Assembly (NCBI GenBank): GCA_022836915.1
Contig: CP094668.1
Span: forward strand, 3,348,001 to 3,412,000
Source of the DNA: Paenibacillus sp. OVF10
GTDB taxonomy: Bacteria; Bacillota; Bacilli; Paenibacillales; Paenibacillaceae
DNA length: 64,000 nucleotides
Direction: 5' to 3'
Made by a program: the position numbers and the translations under genes. Shown here one piece after another: positions 55,503 through 64,000 of this stretch. Below the pieces are notes generated by a model. That model was not told where the DNA came from, did no database searches, and saw nothing but the letters and a program-made list of their open reading frames with translations. The stretch's first letter is position 1. Every line of letters starts with the position of its first letter.

Positions 55503-55594
55503 ATGAAGGAAGAGGATGTTGTTGAAGCTGAGTATAATCATATTTATTGTTTGAGATATCGCATGGGAAAATCGAGATAAAACACTGGAAATAA
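55503..55594 (+). pseudogene. Possible SnoaL-like protein C-terminal fragment
   Basis: EDVVEAEYNHIYCLRYR in one frame and HGKIEIKHWK in the next resemble the last strands of SnoaL-like/polyketide-cyclase-fold proteins. Nothing else of such a gene is seen. The remainder of 55,473-55,781 appears non-coding. Confidence 0.25.
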
Positions 55595-55781
55595 AGTATC
55601 CCCCAGAACCAAATATGTTATGAGTATTAGAGCAGTTGAGTAATAGATATATTTTCAAATATCTCTGAGTCTAATCTGAACGATCAATATCTTCTCCAAT
55701 ACAATAGTTCAAACTTCGTATATAATATAAAATCATATGATGCTGTATGACTACATAACTATCGCGAGGTGCACTAGACTT

Positions 55782-56330
55782 ATGCCAACCATCTACGACT
55801 TTACCGTAACCAGAACCAGTGGAGAGCGTTTCCCACTCTATCAATATGAAGGAAAACCTGTGCTCATAGTAAACACGGCAAGTAAATGTAAATATACGCA
55901 CCAGTTTGATGACATGCAGAAGCTGTATGACCAGTACAAGGATCAAGGGCTTCAGATTATTGGTTTCCCGTGTAACCAGTTTGCAGAGCAGGAGCCTGGA
56001 AGTAGTTCAGAAGCAGAATCCTTCTGCCAGATTAACTATGGTGTGAAATTTCCGATGTTCTCCAAACTGGATGTGAATGGAGAAGCGGCGCACCCGCTCT
56101 ACGACTTTTTGAAAAGATCTGGGCCTTTTGCCGGCTTTGATGAAACAGATATACAGGCCAAATTATTGAAATTGATGGTGACCGATAAAGCACCAGAATG
56201 GTTACATGGCGATGCGATCAAATGGAATTTCACAAAATTCCTGATTGATGCAGAGGGTCGTGTGGTCAGACGTTTCGAACCTATCGACTCCATCGACGAG
56301 ATTCAAGAGAGTATTAAACAGCTTCTTTAA
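55782..56330 (+). CDS. Glutathione peroxidase family (BsaA-like), 182 aa
   Basis: Thiol peroxidase of the GPx fold, reducing peroxides with thioredoxin-type donors in bacteria lacking glutathione. TIYDFTVTRTSGERFPLYQY, VLIVNTASKCKYTHQFDDMQ (peroxidatic Cys in SKC; usual form is SKCGLTPQ), GFPCNQFAEQEPG (Gln), IKWNFTKFLIDAEGRVV (Trp and Asn). The CKYTH variation next to the active Cys is unusual. A cysteine, not selenocysteine, is encoded. ATG 55782 is chosen over 55737 by homology. Monocistronic. Confidence 0.88.
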   Translation: MPTIYDFTVTRTSGERFPLYQYEGKPVLIVNTASKCKYTHQFDDMQKLYDQYKDQGLQIIGFPCNQFAEQEPGSSSEAESFCQINYGVKFPMFSKLDVNGEAAHPLYDFLKRSGPFAGFDETDIQAKLLKLMVTDKAPEWLHGDAIKWNFTKFLIDAEGRVVRRFEPIDSIDEIQESIKQLL

Positions 56331-56395
56331 TTTCACTTTCATATATCCTACAGGGGCATGACACAAATCGTTTCCCTCTTCCGAACAGGAGGTGC

Positions 56396-57258
56396 ATGAA
56401 TGTGCCGAGCATGATGCAATTTAGTGCTTCACTGGAGTATAGTTACCGATCCACCAGCACGTTTAACCCAGGCAAGTCAGATGGATTCCATTCACATCCA
56501 CATTATGAGATTTATTATTTTCATGATGGAGAATGTACCTATATCATAGGAGACCGGGTATATAACTTGGAGCCGGGTGATCTGGTATTAATGCATGGCT
56601 TGACTCTTCACCGACCACATCCGAAGCCAGGCAGTGCTTATGAGCGAAGCACACTGCATTTTGATCCGTCTGCCATTCGCAGCAGCCTGCACCCGGACCG
56701 TATGGCTGAGGTCCTGAGGCCATTTGAAGAACTTAGAAATTGCCGGGTCAATCTGAAGGAGATAGCCGCTCTGAATTCGAAGCTCTATTGCATGATCTTC
56801 ATCGTCTGTCTCAAAGTCAGAGCAATTTCAGGCAAGAGCGAATGAATGTCAGACTGTGTGATCTGTTGTATTTTGTAGCAGAGATTTGCCAGGGCGATGT
56901 CCAAGAACAACTTCCCTCATCGGAGAGGGAGCGACATGTCCAACACATTATTCGTTATGTGGATACCCATTATATGAAGGACATTGGTCTAGATGATCTG
57001 GCACTGGAATTACATCTGTCCAAGCCATATCTGGCAGGCATGTTTAAGGAAATGACAGGTTTGACGATATTCAAATACCTGTATGACCGTCGCATCAATC
57101 AGGCGAAGCTTTTGTTTCAGTTCCAGCCTGAAATCACCGTGACAGAAGCCAGTCGATTGTCCGGTTTCAAACGCCTTTCGCATTTTAGTCGGATGTTCAA
57201 ACAAAGTGTGGGATGTTCGCCTGATCTGTACCGTACCCAATTGCATCGCCAATCATAG
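56396..57258 (+). CDS. AraC family regulator with cupin domain (one apparent frameshift)
   Basis: Cupin_2/AraC_binding N-terminus: GFHSHPHYEIYYFHDGECTY (residues 30-49), YNLEPGDLVLMHGLTLHRPH. The frame breaks near 56773 after NLKEIAAL; one base added restores EFEALLHDLHRLSQSQSNFR. C-terminal AraC domain: IGLDDLALELHLSKPYLAGM and VTEASRLSGFKRLSHFSRMF with CSPDLYRTQ. About 287 aa. AGGAGG precedes ATG 56396. No obvious target next to it; may act on genes elsewhere. Confidence 0.82.
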
Positions 57259-57270
57259 AAGCCTTCTGTG

Positions 57271-57300
57271 AGCTGACCAGCTTGTCTGGTCGGCTTTTTT
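57271..57300 (+). terminator. Terminator after AraC gene
   Basis: AGCTGACCAG pairs with CTGGTCGGCT around CTTGT, followed by TTTTTT. Confidence 0.85.
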
Positions 57301-57393
57301 GTTAATTTTCGTTTGAGGAATGCATACCACTGTGTTTAGAGGACACGCAGAACAGGTAAAGAAAGGTAATGAACCCAGAGGAGGCGAATATGA

Positions 57394-57648
57394 ATGAAAC
57401 AGCGCACACCGGATCAGAATAACAGCGATACCCATCAGGAACAATCCCATGACAATCCTGAACAATATAAGACAGAGCACGAAAGTCTGCTTGACCGACA
57501 TGAAGAAGAACAGACTGTAGATCCAATTCCGATGGAAGATCTGAATATGGAAGCTCAGGAAGAGAAGAATAAAGATCAGACAAAAAGTAACTCGTCTACG
57601 GAAGAGAAATACCGGGCGGATTATCGCAAAAAGACGGGCGAAGGATAA
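57394..57648 (+). CDS. Small hydrophilic protein, 84 aa
   Basis: Entirely polar and acidic (MKQRTPDQNNSDTHQEQSHD at the start, DLNMEAQEEKNKDQTKSNSS later), with almost no hydrophobic residues; probably intrinsically disordered. GAGGAGGCG precedes the ATG. Such short Asn/Gln/Glu/Lys-rich proteins are often stress- or spore-related in Bacillota, but I do not recognise a family. Confidence 0.55.
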   Translation: MKQRTPDQNNSDTHQEQSHDNPEQYKTEHESLLDRHEEEQTVDPIPMEDLNMEAQEEKNKDQTKSNSSTEEKYRADYRKKTGEG

Positions 57649-57723
57649 TTCCAATTGCTGTTGTGGGCAAACTTGTTGAAATGTTTTCGGTGAATGTATA
57701 TTTAGTGAAAATAAATTAGTTTG

Positions 57724-57755
57724 TTGACTAATGTATGTTACTATATTATAGTTAC
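57724..57755 (+). promoter_or_regulatory. Nitroreductase promoter with overlapping palindromic operator
   Basis: TTGACT (57724-57729), 17 bp, TATAGT (57747-57752) form a good sigma-A promoter. GTTACTATATTATAGTTAC (57737-57755) is a near-palindrome with exact core ACTATA-T-TATAGT covering the -10, as expected for a repressor site. YodB/HxlR-type control of the related YodC nitroreductase in Bacillus suggests a candidate; this is inference. Confidence 0.5.
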
Positions 57756-57795
57756 TATGTTGGCAATTGAAAAAAATTTTGGGAGGCGAATAAGA

Positions 57796-58394
57796 ATGAC
57801 AACTTTTTTGATGCGTTGAAAAACAGAAGATCTTATTATGGAATCAGCAAGGAATCTACAATTTCGGATGCTAAAATCCAGGAAATCGTAGAAGAAGCGG
57901 TGAAATATACACCAACTTCCTTTAACTCACAAACATCCCGTGCCGTTGTATTGCTCGGTGAACAACATGATAAATTGTGGAATCACACAGAAGAAATTTT
58001 GCGTGAAGTAGTAGGTAATGAAGAAGCCTTCAAATCCACAGCAGAAAAAATGACTGGATTCCGCAGCGGATATGGTACGGTTCTCTTCTTCGAAGATAAC
58101 AATGCGATCGCACAGCTTCAACAAAATTTTGCAGCTTATGCAGATAACTTCCCAATCTGGGCTAACCAATCCAACGGTATGTTGCAACTGGTAATCTGGA
58201 CTGCTCTGGAGCAAGAAGGTCTGGGTGCATCTTTGCAGCACTACAACCCGTTGATTGACGAGAAAGTGAAGCAAGAATGGAACATTCCTGAGAACTGGAG
58301 ATTGATCGCTCAGATGCCATTTGGTAAACCAACGGCAGCACCGGGTGAGAAAGAATTCCAACCAATTGAAGAGCGCGTAAAAGTGCACAAGTAA
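57796..58394 (+). CDS. Nitroreductase family protein, YodC/HBN1-like (one apparent frameshift)
   Basis: FMN-dependent oxidoreductase of about 200 aa. The start MTTFFDALKNRRSYYGISKE needs one extra T in the T6 run at 57805-57810; as given the first frame stops after seven codons. Landmarks: YTPTSFNSQTSRAVVLLGEQ (flavin region), SNGMLQLVIWTALEQEGLGA, FGKPTAAPGEKEFQPIEERV. HBN1/YodC-like nitroreductases detoxify quinones and nitro compounds. GGGAGGCG upstream. A strong terminator follows. Confidence 0.85.
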
Positions 58395-58426
58395 GCTTCG
58401 CATTTCCCAACATTTAACCACATACG

Positions 58427-58485
58427 GCCTCGCTTCAATTTGATACGATGATAGTTGATCGTAATCCAATGAAGCGAGGCTTTTT
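58427..58485 (+). terminator. Terminator after nitroreductase, abutting next start codon
   Basis: GCCTCGCTTCA (58427-58437) is exactly complementary to TGAAGCGAGGC (58470-58480), followed by TTTTT. The GTG start of the SLH-GH18 gene is only 4 bp later, and the GAGG in the right arm (58476-58479) may serve as its ribosome binding site. Confidence 0.8.
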
Positions 58486-58488
58486 GAT

Positions 58489-60119
58489 GTGAATAATAGA
58501 TTAAAAGACATAACAAACCAACGGATATGGAAAATGGCTTTATGCGGGTTATTAACACTTGGATCTGTGGCTGGATACGGCTCCACCGTTCAGGCCGCAA
58601 CCGTGCAGCAACAATTTCAGGATACGCGCACCAGTTATGCCAAGGATGCCATTACACATCTGGTGGCCAAAGGTATTGCTGCCGGTACGTCAAAGACTAC
58701 GTTTGAACCGAAGAAAGCCGTTACTCGTGCAGAATTTGCGACGTTTGCGGTGAGATTGCTAGGTTTGAAGCCCGTTAAAAATAATATAAATCCCTATCAG
58801 GATATAAGCATGAATGCTTGGTATTACGGCAACGTTGCCGCCATGACGAATCTTTTATTCTGGAGGGTAAGGGTCAGGGAACGTTCCAGCCTAATGCTTC
58901 CATTACGCGCGAAGAAGCGGCTGCCCTTCTTGTGCGAATGTTGAAACAACAACCCGTTGAGACATCACTCTTATCTTCAACGTATTTCGACGCAGCGGAT
59001 ATCTCGTACTGGGCACGTCCTTATGTTCAGACGGTATATCAACTTGGTCTAATGCGGGGAAGTGGAGGCATGTTTCGACCACATGACCAGGTAACGCGAG
59101 AAGAAGCAGCCGTAATGCTTGATGCCATTTTACAAAAGAAAACATGGTCTGAGCAGTTACAACGTGGAGATGAACTCGGCGTTCAGTTGGGGTGGCAATA
59201 TAACTCCACTACCGCTGAATTCAAGAAGCAAGTGGAACAGTCTGAAGTGAATACGCTTGTCCCACGCTGGTTTTTCCTGAACAGCAGTATGAAAGTAACA
59301 GATCACGCGGACCCGGCATTGATCTCCTGGGCATCCGCCACAGACAGGCAGCTATGGCCATTGCTGGGTAATCGTTCGGATTCGGCACTTACCCATCAGA
59401 TGTTATCCAGTTCGGCCAACCGAGCGGCAGTGATCTCACAGGTAGCAGCTTATGTCAAAACCTATAAACTGGACGGCATTAATGTGGACTTCGAGAATGT
59501 TGATCCTGCGGATCGTGAAGGGTTAACGGCATTTGTGACCTCTTTGACGGCTACGTTGCACGCACTCGGTGCGGTGGTGTCCGTGGACGTTTCGCCAGAC
59601 CTGGGTACTGATTGGACGGATGCATTTGATTATGCCAAACTGGGCGCTGTATCGGATTATATGGTGCTGATGGGATATGAGGAACACTGGAACGGTGATC
59701 CGAAAGCAGGATCAGTGGCGTCTCTTCCATGGGTGGAAAAGGCTTTGGATACCATGCTCTCCGAGGTCGTACGTGCCAAAACAATTTTGGCCCTTCCATT
59801 GTATACACGAGACTGGTCTTCCGTGAATCCAGCAACCAGCTCTTGGGACATTACACTGGCAGACCAGGGAATGCGTGCGCATGCTACGGGATCTGTAAGA
59901 CGATGGGATTCAAGTCTGGTTCAATATATTATCGGGTACAACAGTAATGGTAAGCCAAGATATATATGGGCAGAGGATAGTCGTTCGTTATCAGCCAAAG
60001 TGTTAATGAGTGAGCAACGGCAAATCGCTGGACTGGCTTACTGGTATATGGGCGGCGAAACAGCCGATGTATGGAACGCCATTTCAAATGCTTCGCGATT
60101 TGAATCGTATAACTTCTAA
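58489..60119 (+). CDS. S-layer-homology protein with GH18 domain (one apparent frameshift)
   Basis: Cell-surface protein of about 543 aa. Signal peptide residues 1-36 (ends STVQAATV). Three SLH repeats: FQDTRTSYAKDAITHLVAKG, YQDISMNAWYYGNVAAMTN, YFDAADISYWARPYVQTVYQ, each closed by a TREE/TRAEF helix. A break near 58848 inside SLH2 needs one base before ILEGKGQGTFQPN. Then a GH18 domain (residues about 230-540): DGINVDFENVDPADREG (catalytic DxxDxDxE, Glu), VLMGYEEHW, and a final GLAYWYMGGE (Trp). Resembles spore/cell-wall YaaH/YdhD-type glucosaminidases; anchored to wall polymers via SLH. Confidence 0.85.
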
Positions 60120-60300
60120 ATATTCATGAATCTGATAGACTCAAGCGAACCGGGATGCTGCCGGATGGTTTGGGTCTCTTTGTTTTGGTATAAGATAAGC
60201 AATATGAGGAATCGTTTAAGCTTGGCTGAACGGTTTAATGTATATAAGGACAAACAGTTTAATTAAATTAGATAAATGGAAGTTCAGGAGGAGAAGGAGC

Positions 60301-61218
60301 ATGCGAGAGGTTGATTGCATAATTGTTGGTGGAGGGCTCGCAGGGCTTCAGGCAGCCATTCAGCTTGGACGTTATTCAGCTCATCAGGTGTTGGTAATCG
60401 ACGCGGGAGAAGGCAGATCGACGTTGTGCCGGACTTATCATAATATCCTCGGTTTCCCCGATGGGGTATCCGGTGAAGAGCTTAGAGAACGAGGCAGGAT
60501 GCAGGCAGAGCGGACCGGTGTATCTTTTGAGAAAGACCGTATTGTTAAAGCAGGACGTCATGGAGAGAAGATCCAATTGTTCGGTACTTCCGGATCTGAA
60601 TATAGGAGCAAAACCGTGTTATTGGCAACGGGGCTCACGGATAGAGTTCCGGACATTCCGGGACTAACCCCTACGCTGGGCCGAACAGTGTATGTCTGCC
60701 CTGATTGCGATGGTTATGAGATTCAGGATCAACGTACGGTACTATTGGGATCTGGTGAAGCAGGTGCCAATATGGCGATGATTTTAATTCAGCGTACGAA
60801 TGATCTGTTATATATCAATCATGAGCAGGCTCCCATATCTGCAGAGCTGCATCGCAGCATGAAAGAGGCGGGAGTTCGTTATCTGGAAGCGGCTGTCCAG
60901 GAAGTGCAACAGATTGAGGATGGTCATATCACCGGTGTTCTGACCGAAGATGGACAGATTTTTGAGTCGGAGCGTGGATTTATCGCATTTGGAGGCAATC
61001 GTGTACACTATGAACTGGCGGAGCAGCTTGGAGCTGTAATCGCAGATAATAAACATGTAAAAGCTGATCCGCGCAGCTTGCAGGCAGCAAATAATGTATG
61101 GATTGCCGGGGATTTAGGACTGCACGCAGAACAAGCAACCGTTGCGATGGGTGAAGGTTCCATTGCCGCGATCTGGATTCATAAGGCGTTACAGCAGATG
61201 ACAAAGGAATCACGTTGA
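60301..61218 (+). CDS. Thioredoxin-reductase-like NAD(P)/FAD oxidoreductase, about 305 aa
   Basis: Pyridine nucleotide-disulfide oxidoreductase class II fold. FAD site CIIVGGGLAGLQAAIQLGRY (residues 6-25), ATGLTDRVPDIPG, second nucleotide site VLLGSGEAGANMAM, IAGDLGLHAEQATVAMGEGS. A Cys pair VYVCPDCDGYE (CxxC) at the thioredoxin-reductase position. Lacks the FGxG spacing of true TrxB and may be one of the YpdA/CzcO-type relatives; partner unknown. CAGGAGGAG precedes ATG 60301. Followed by a shared terminator. Confidence 0.85.
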   Translation: MREVDCIIVGGGLAGLQAAIQLGRYSAHQVLVIDAGEGRSTLCRTYHNILGFPDGVSGEELRERGRMQAERTGVSFEKDRIVKAGRHGEKIQLFGTSGSEYRSKTVLLATGLTDRVPDIPGLTPTLGRTVYVCPDCDGYEIQDQRTVLLGSGEAGANMAMILIQRTNDLLYINHEQAPISAELHRSMKEAGVRYLEAAVQEVQQIEDGHITGVLTEDGQIFESERGFIAFGGNRVHYELAEQLGAVIADNKHVKADPRSLQAANNVWIAGDLGLHAEQATVAMGEGSIAAIWIHKALQQMTKESR

Positions 61219-61263
61219 ATTTCACCTTCAAATATGAGGTTGATTATTTAATTGTTCATTACC

Positions 61264-61305
61264 AAAAAGTCCTCCCAAGCCATACATATGGCAGGAGGAC
61301 TTTTT
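61264..61305. terminator. Bidirectional terminator
   Basis: AAAAAGTCCTCC and GGAGGACTTTTT form a perfect stem around a CATACATATG loop. It serves the flavoprotein gene on + and the small hydrophilic gene on -. Confidence 0.85.
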
Positions 61306-61339
61306 GAGCTATCTTTTGTTAGGAAGAAAAAGATTACGC

Positions 61340-61549
61340 TTATTTGTCTGATGAATCCTTTGACTTGGAAGAGGACGTCTTGTCCTTCGATTCATGGGAG
61401 AAATCTTTGCGAATGTTGTCCACGATATCGCCAACTACGCCTTCGATCATATCGGTTGGTCCGGGATTATTTTTGTCTGGATGGATAACAGTATTCACTC
61501 CTGGTTCAAGTTCATCGTTTGTCTTCTCATGTTTGGTTTTATCACGCAT
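61340..61549 (-). CDS. Small hydrophilic protein, 69 aa
   Basis: Minus-strand gene with a perfect AGGAGGG 8 bp before its ATG. The protein is acidic and polar (MRDKTKHEKTNDELEPGVNT, IHPDKNNPGPTDMIEGVVGD, then an Asp/Ser/Lys-rich tail). No family recognised. It shares a terminator with the convergent flavoprotein gene. The plus-strand open frames over it are shadows. Confidence 0.6.
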   Translation of the reverse strand: MRDKTKHEKTNDELEPGVNTVIHPDKNNPGPTDMIEGVVGDIVDNIRKDFSHESKDKTSSSKSKDSSDK

Positions 61550-61796
61550 GGGAAATCCCTCCTGGTTCGATATTGTATAAGGTGTTCATTAACATATCCA
61601 AACACCGTTACGTATATGTAAACGATTAACCGCTGTAGTTCTTTTGAAACGCGTACTTGCTCATATATAAAAGATATATACAGAATTGAACGAACTGATT
61701 AAACTTCTGCAATACGTTTATATTATAGATAACCAATGAGTATCAAAGATTAAATCTCAAAACCAATAAACAACTATTATGCAGGAGGTTATTCAA

Positions 61797-62150
61797 ATGA
61801 ATGAAGAAAATCATGTAATCCATAAAGATGGCCAAGTTTCAACTGACAAGGTGGACAATGCAATCGAGAAGATTGCGCCGGAAGAAAGAGAACAGATTCT
61901 ACAGAACTTTGATGCGTTCAAAGAATACCTGGGTAAGCGAATTGCGATGGGTGAATCGATCGGACTAAGTGAGGAGCAGATGGCCAAAATTGCTGAGAAA
62001 GTTGCTGACCATCTGGCTGCTAACGAAGAACCCCGTAACCGTGAAGAAAAATTGCTTCAGGAGCTGTGGAATGTCGGCAAGGAAGATGAACGTCACATGC
62101 TGGCTCATATGCTCGTTCGTTTGGCACAAAGCTCCACACCCAATCATTAA
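61797..62150 (+). CDS. DUF3243 family protein, 117 aa
   Basis: Matches the Bacillota DUF3243 pattern: EQILQNFDAFKEYLGKRIAM, SIGLSEEQMAKIAEKVADHL, EEPRNREEKLLQELWNVGKE and ERHMLAHMLVRLAQ. ATG 61797 is behind GCAGGAGG; the 6-codon longer frame is not needed. Soluble helical protein. Function unknown; widely kept in Bacillus and Paenibacillus. Followed by a perfect hairpin. Confidence 0.82.
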   Translation: MNEENHVIHKDGQVSTDKVDNAIEKIAPEEREQILQNFDAFKEYLGKRIAMGESIGLSEEQMAKIAEKVADHLAANEEPRNREEKLLQELWNVGKEDERHMLAHMLVRLAQSSTPNH

Positions 62151-62162
62151 GATTAGTAAGTT

Positions 62163-62198
62163 AATAACCCCTGAATGGCGATGCCTTCAGGGGTTATT
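62163..62198 (+). terminator. Hairpin after DUF3243 gene
   Basis: AATAACCCCTGAA and TTCAGGGGTTATT form a perfect 13-bp stem with a 10-base loop. Confidence 0.7.
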
Positions 62199-62394
62199 GC
62201 CGTTTACGGAGACTACAGACAGAAGGATGACGCACATTGTAACTATTTTTAATCTGGCTGATACTTTTATAATCTCCCTAACAAGTATGATAGGAAAAGA
62301 AAGAACGTTGGAATCGATAGTTCACATGAGCGTTTGAGAAGCAAGACTTCCGGTTAAGGAATAGTAACGTTCATATTAAGGAGAGATGTTACCT

Positions 62395-62961
62395 ATGAAG
62401 AACGCGACAAAACAATGGAAACTACGAATGATCGGTGCAGTTGTTGCTTTACTTGGTATGATTGTGCTGACTACATATTTACTTACCCCTGCGAATGCTC
62501 AAGGTAGTACGGACGCTCAACAGCCTTCTGCGAAAGAAGCTCAAGTTGCAAACTCCGAGATGTTTACAGCCTATGTTGAAGGTATGCACATAGAAGATGG
62601 CAAATTGTTTATGACAGTGGACAAGATTGGCTGGTATCAAGGTGAAGAAGCCGATGCGATTTTTGCACAGCGCAATCCGGAAGCTGGTATAGACGGTGCT
62701 CCAGATGGTTACTATATTGTCAACGATAGCAAAGAGCAGGAACAAGTTGAGGTTAGTGCCAATGCTGAAGTATTGATGCAGTTATATGATCGGGATGGTA
62801 CGATGCAGGGCGCAGACATTCAGTGGAATGAACCAGTGACATTATCCAAGTTCGAATCATTGTATGAGAATACCCGTATTCTTGATCTGTCCGTATTCCC
62901 GTATCATCTGACGGTGCAGGACGGAAAAGTTACTAAAATTGTGCAACAATACATCCCATAA
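62395..62961 (+). CDS. Exported hypothetical protein, 188 aa
   Basis: N-terminal signal or anchor (residues 10-34, MIGAVVALLGMIVLTTYLL, then TPANAQG as possible cleavage site). The remainder is acidic and soluble with a possible beta-rich domain (FTAYVEGMHIEDGKLFMTVD, DGYYIVNDSKEQEQVEVS). Not recognised; it is not a lipoprotein. AAGGAGAG precedes ATG 62395. Followed by its own terminator. Confidence 0.65.
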   Translation: MKNATKQWKLRMIGAVVALLGMIVLTTYLLTPANAQGSTDAQQPSAKEAQVANSEMFTAYVEGMHIEDGKLFMTVDKIGWYQGEEADAIFAQRNPEAGIDGAPDGYYIVNDSKEQEQVEVSANAEVLMQLYDRDGTMQGADIQWNEPVTLSKFESLYENTRILDLSVFPYHLTVQDGKVTKIVQQYIP

Positions 62962-62983
62962 AATAAGATGAAATTCATCATTC

Positions 62984-63024
62984 AAGCATTCCTCCTGTTC
63001 ATTGAACGGTGAGGGGTGCTTTTT
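62984..63024 (+). terminator. Terminator after exported protein
   Basis: AAGCATTCCTC pairs with GAGGGGTGCTT (one mismatch), followed by TTT. Confidence 0.7.
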
Positions 63025-63117
63025 GGTTATGACAAATTCATGAAAGCGATTGTAATTAATGGTAGGTACATGTATCATTATTGGAATGGCGTTTTTACAT
63101 AGTTCAGGAGGAGCCTC

Positions 63118-63974
63118 ATGCTTAAAGACATGATTGCATTAACTAAGCCCGGACTTCTAAGGTTAAATGTGTTTGCGGTGGCGGTAGGATTCTGGGTAGC
63201 TTCAAAATGGGATATCAACTGGTTATCTCTGCTCATGGTCGTGATTGGATCAACCTTGGTTATTGCTTCAGCTTGTGTGATCAACAATTATTGGGATCGT
63301 GAATTGGACCAAAAGATGGAGCGCACCAAAAAAGGATGGATTACATTAACCATCTGAAGCCAGGGTTTGTACTTGGCTATGGCATTATCCTTGGTATTGT
63401 GGGACTAGCAGTACTGTATCTCCTGGTGAATCCGTTATCAGGCGGGATGGCACTGCTTGGATGGTTCGCTTACATCGTGATTTACACGATGTGGTTGAAA
63501 CGCAGTTCAACGTGGAGCACGTCGCTCGGTGGAATTGCAGGAGCGATGCCGCCTGTCATCGGTTATACGGCTGTAACCAATGAGATTGATGCAGGTGCCT
63601 GGTTGCTGTTTGCACTATTATTCTTGTGGCAACCACCACACTTCTGGTCATTGGGTATTCGCCGGGTAGAGGAGTATCGTGCTGCTGGCTTCCCGTTGTT
63701 GCCAGTGGTTAAAGGGGTGAAACGCACCAAGTTTCAGATGATTCCTTATGTTTTTCTGCTGCTTCCTGCTGTATTTCTGTTGTATTATTACGACTACGTT
63801 GGTCTGGTATTTCTGATTGTATCTCTGGTCGGTGGACTGATCTGGTTCGTGCATACACTTAGCGGACTGAAGACACAGGATGATGAGAAATGGGCAAAAG
63901 TAAACTTTCTGATCTCGGTGAATTACCTTATGCTTGTATTTATTGTGATGGTAGCGAATACGGTATGGTCATAA
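63118..63974 (+). CDS. ctaB: Heme O synthase (protoheme IX farnesyltransferase), one apparent frameshift
   Basis: UbiA-type membrane prenyltransferase that farnesylates heme b to heme O for cytochrome oxidase. MLKDMIALTKPGLLRLNVFA opens the protein; NNYWDRELDQKMERTKKR carries the DxxxD prenyl-diphosphate site. A missing A in the A6 run near 63330 stops the first frame at 63357; the second part (DYINHLKPGFVLGYGIILGI) has the remaining helices, including the LFLWQPPHFWSLG loop with the second Asp/His-rich region characteristic of CtaB/CyoE. About 286 aa. CAGGAGGAG precedes the start. Usually next to ctaA/ctaCDE, which would lie to the right. Confidence 0.88.
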
Positions 63975-64000
63975 TTAGACGATGAACAGATCGTTTTCAG

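Noticed and set aside
61252..61621. Plus-strand open frames over the 69-aa minus gene
   Set aside because: They begin inside a terminator hairpin and lack ribosome binding sites; the minus gene has a perfect one.
1720..63974. Programmed ribosomal frameshifting as explanation for the split genes
   Set aside because: Slippery sites with downstream structure are not consistently present and unrelated housekeeping and transport genes are all affected; missing bases are simpler.
1..64000. tRNA, rRNA, riboswitch or origin sequences
   Set aside because: No cloverleaf-like GGTTCGAATCC context, rRNA stretch, known riboswitch core or DnaA-box cluster was noticed; reading by eye could miss weak ones.

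Overview
The window looks like chromosomal DNA of a Paenibacillus-type Gram-positive soil bacterium. The grounds are low-to-moderate GC, strong AGGAGG-type ribosome binding sites, YesM/YesN-style two-component pairs next to sugar ABC transporters, S-layer-homology and CBM36-bearing secreted enzymes, a bacillithiol-transferase-like YfiT protein, and many small GNAT, DinB, Nudix and phosphotransferase genes. No rRNA, tRNA, CRISPR array, intact insertion sequence or recombinase was seen.

Layout. (1) 1-7.8 kb: single small genes, all on +, separated by 100-170 bp spacers whose two ends resemble integron attC sites (left end close to R'' RYYYAAC followed by a TTCAAG/TTCACG block, right end close to GTTRRRY). 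Each gene starts about 27-65 bp after a right end, and two stop codons lie inside the left end. I read this as a gene-cassette array without a visible integrase (a CALIN-like cluster), which would be unusual in this phylum. Antisense fragments of one small DUF6809-like gene recur in it. (2) 7.9-19.1 kb: solitary accessory genes (four DinB-fold proteins by 14.9 kb, a CPT-like kinase, AAC(3), HAD, methyltransferases, GNATs, small membrane proteins) and several relics. (3) 19.2-29.6 kb: a sugar system. A minus-strand histidine kinase, YesN-like regulator and sensing binding protein face a plus-strand YtfQRT-YjfF-like (galactofuranose-type) ABC transporter with two binding proteins. (4) 29.8-30.9 kb: secreted CE4 deacetylase with CBM36. 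(5) 31-44.7 kb: a second accessory stretch rich in GNATs, P-loop kinases, Nudix, a beta-lactamase-fold enzyme, APH and a GH5 endoglucanase. (6) 45-54.9 kb: FAD oxidoreductase with divergent AraC regulator, then a second YesM/YesN pair with a three-gene sugar ABC transporter that lacks its own ATPase. A ~160 bp MITE-like element sits between kinase and regulator. (7) 55-64 kb: GyrI-like protein, glutathione peroxidase, AraC regulator, nitroreductase, SLH-GH18 protein, thioredoxin-reductase-like flavoprotein, small hydrophilic proteins and heme O synthase (CtaB).

Data quality matters here. At least 27 otherwise well-formed genes are interrupted by 31 frameshifts. In every one of these genes the total length fits one missing base per break, often in or beside a homopolymer. 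Conserved genes such as ctaB, both sensor kinases and transporter permeases are affected. I therefore treat these as probable sequencing/assembly deletions and annotate each as one gene, separately from the real relics (DUF6809-like fragments, DUF6886 relic, fused methyltransferase, DUF1648 fragment).
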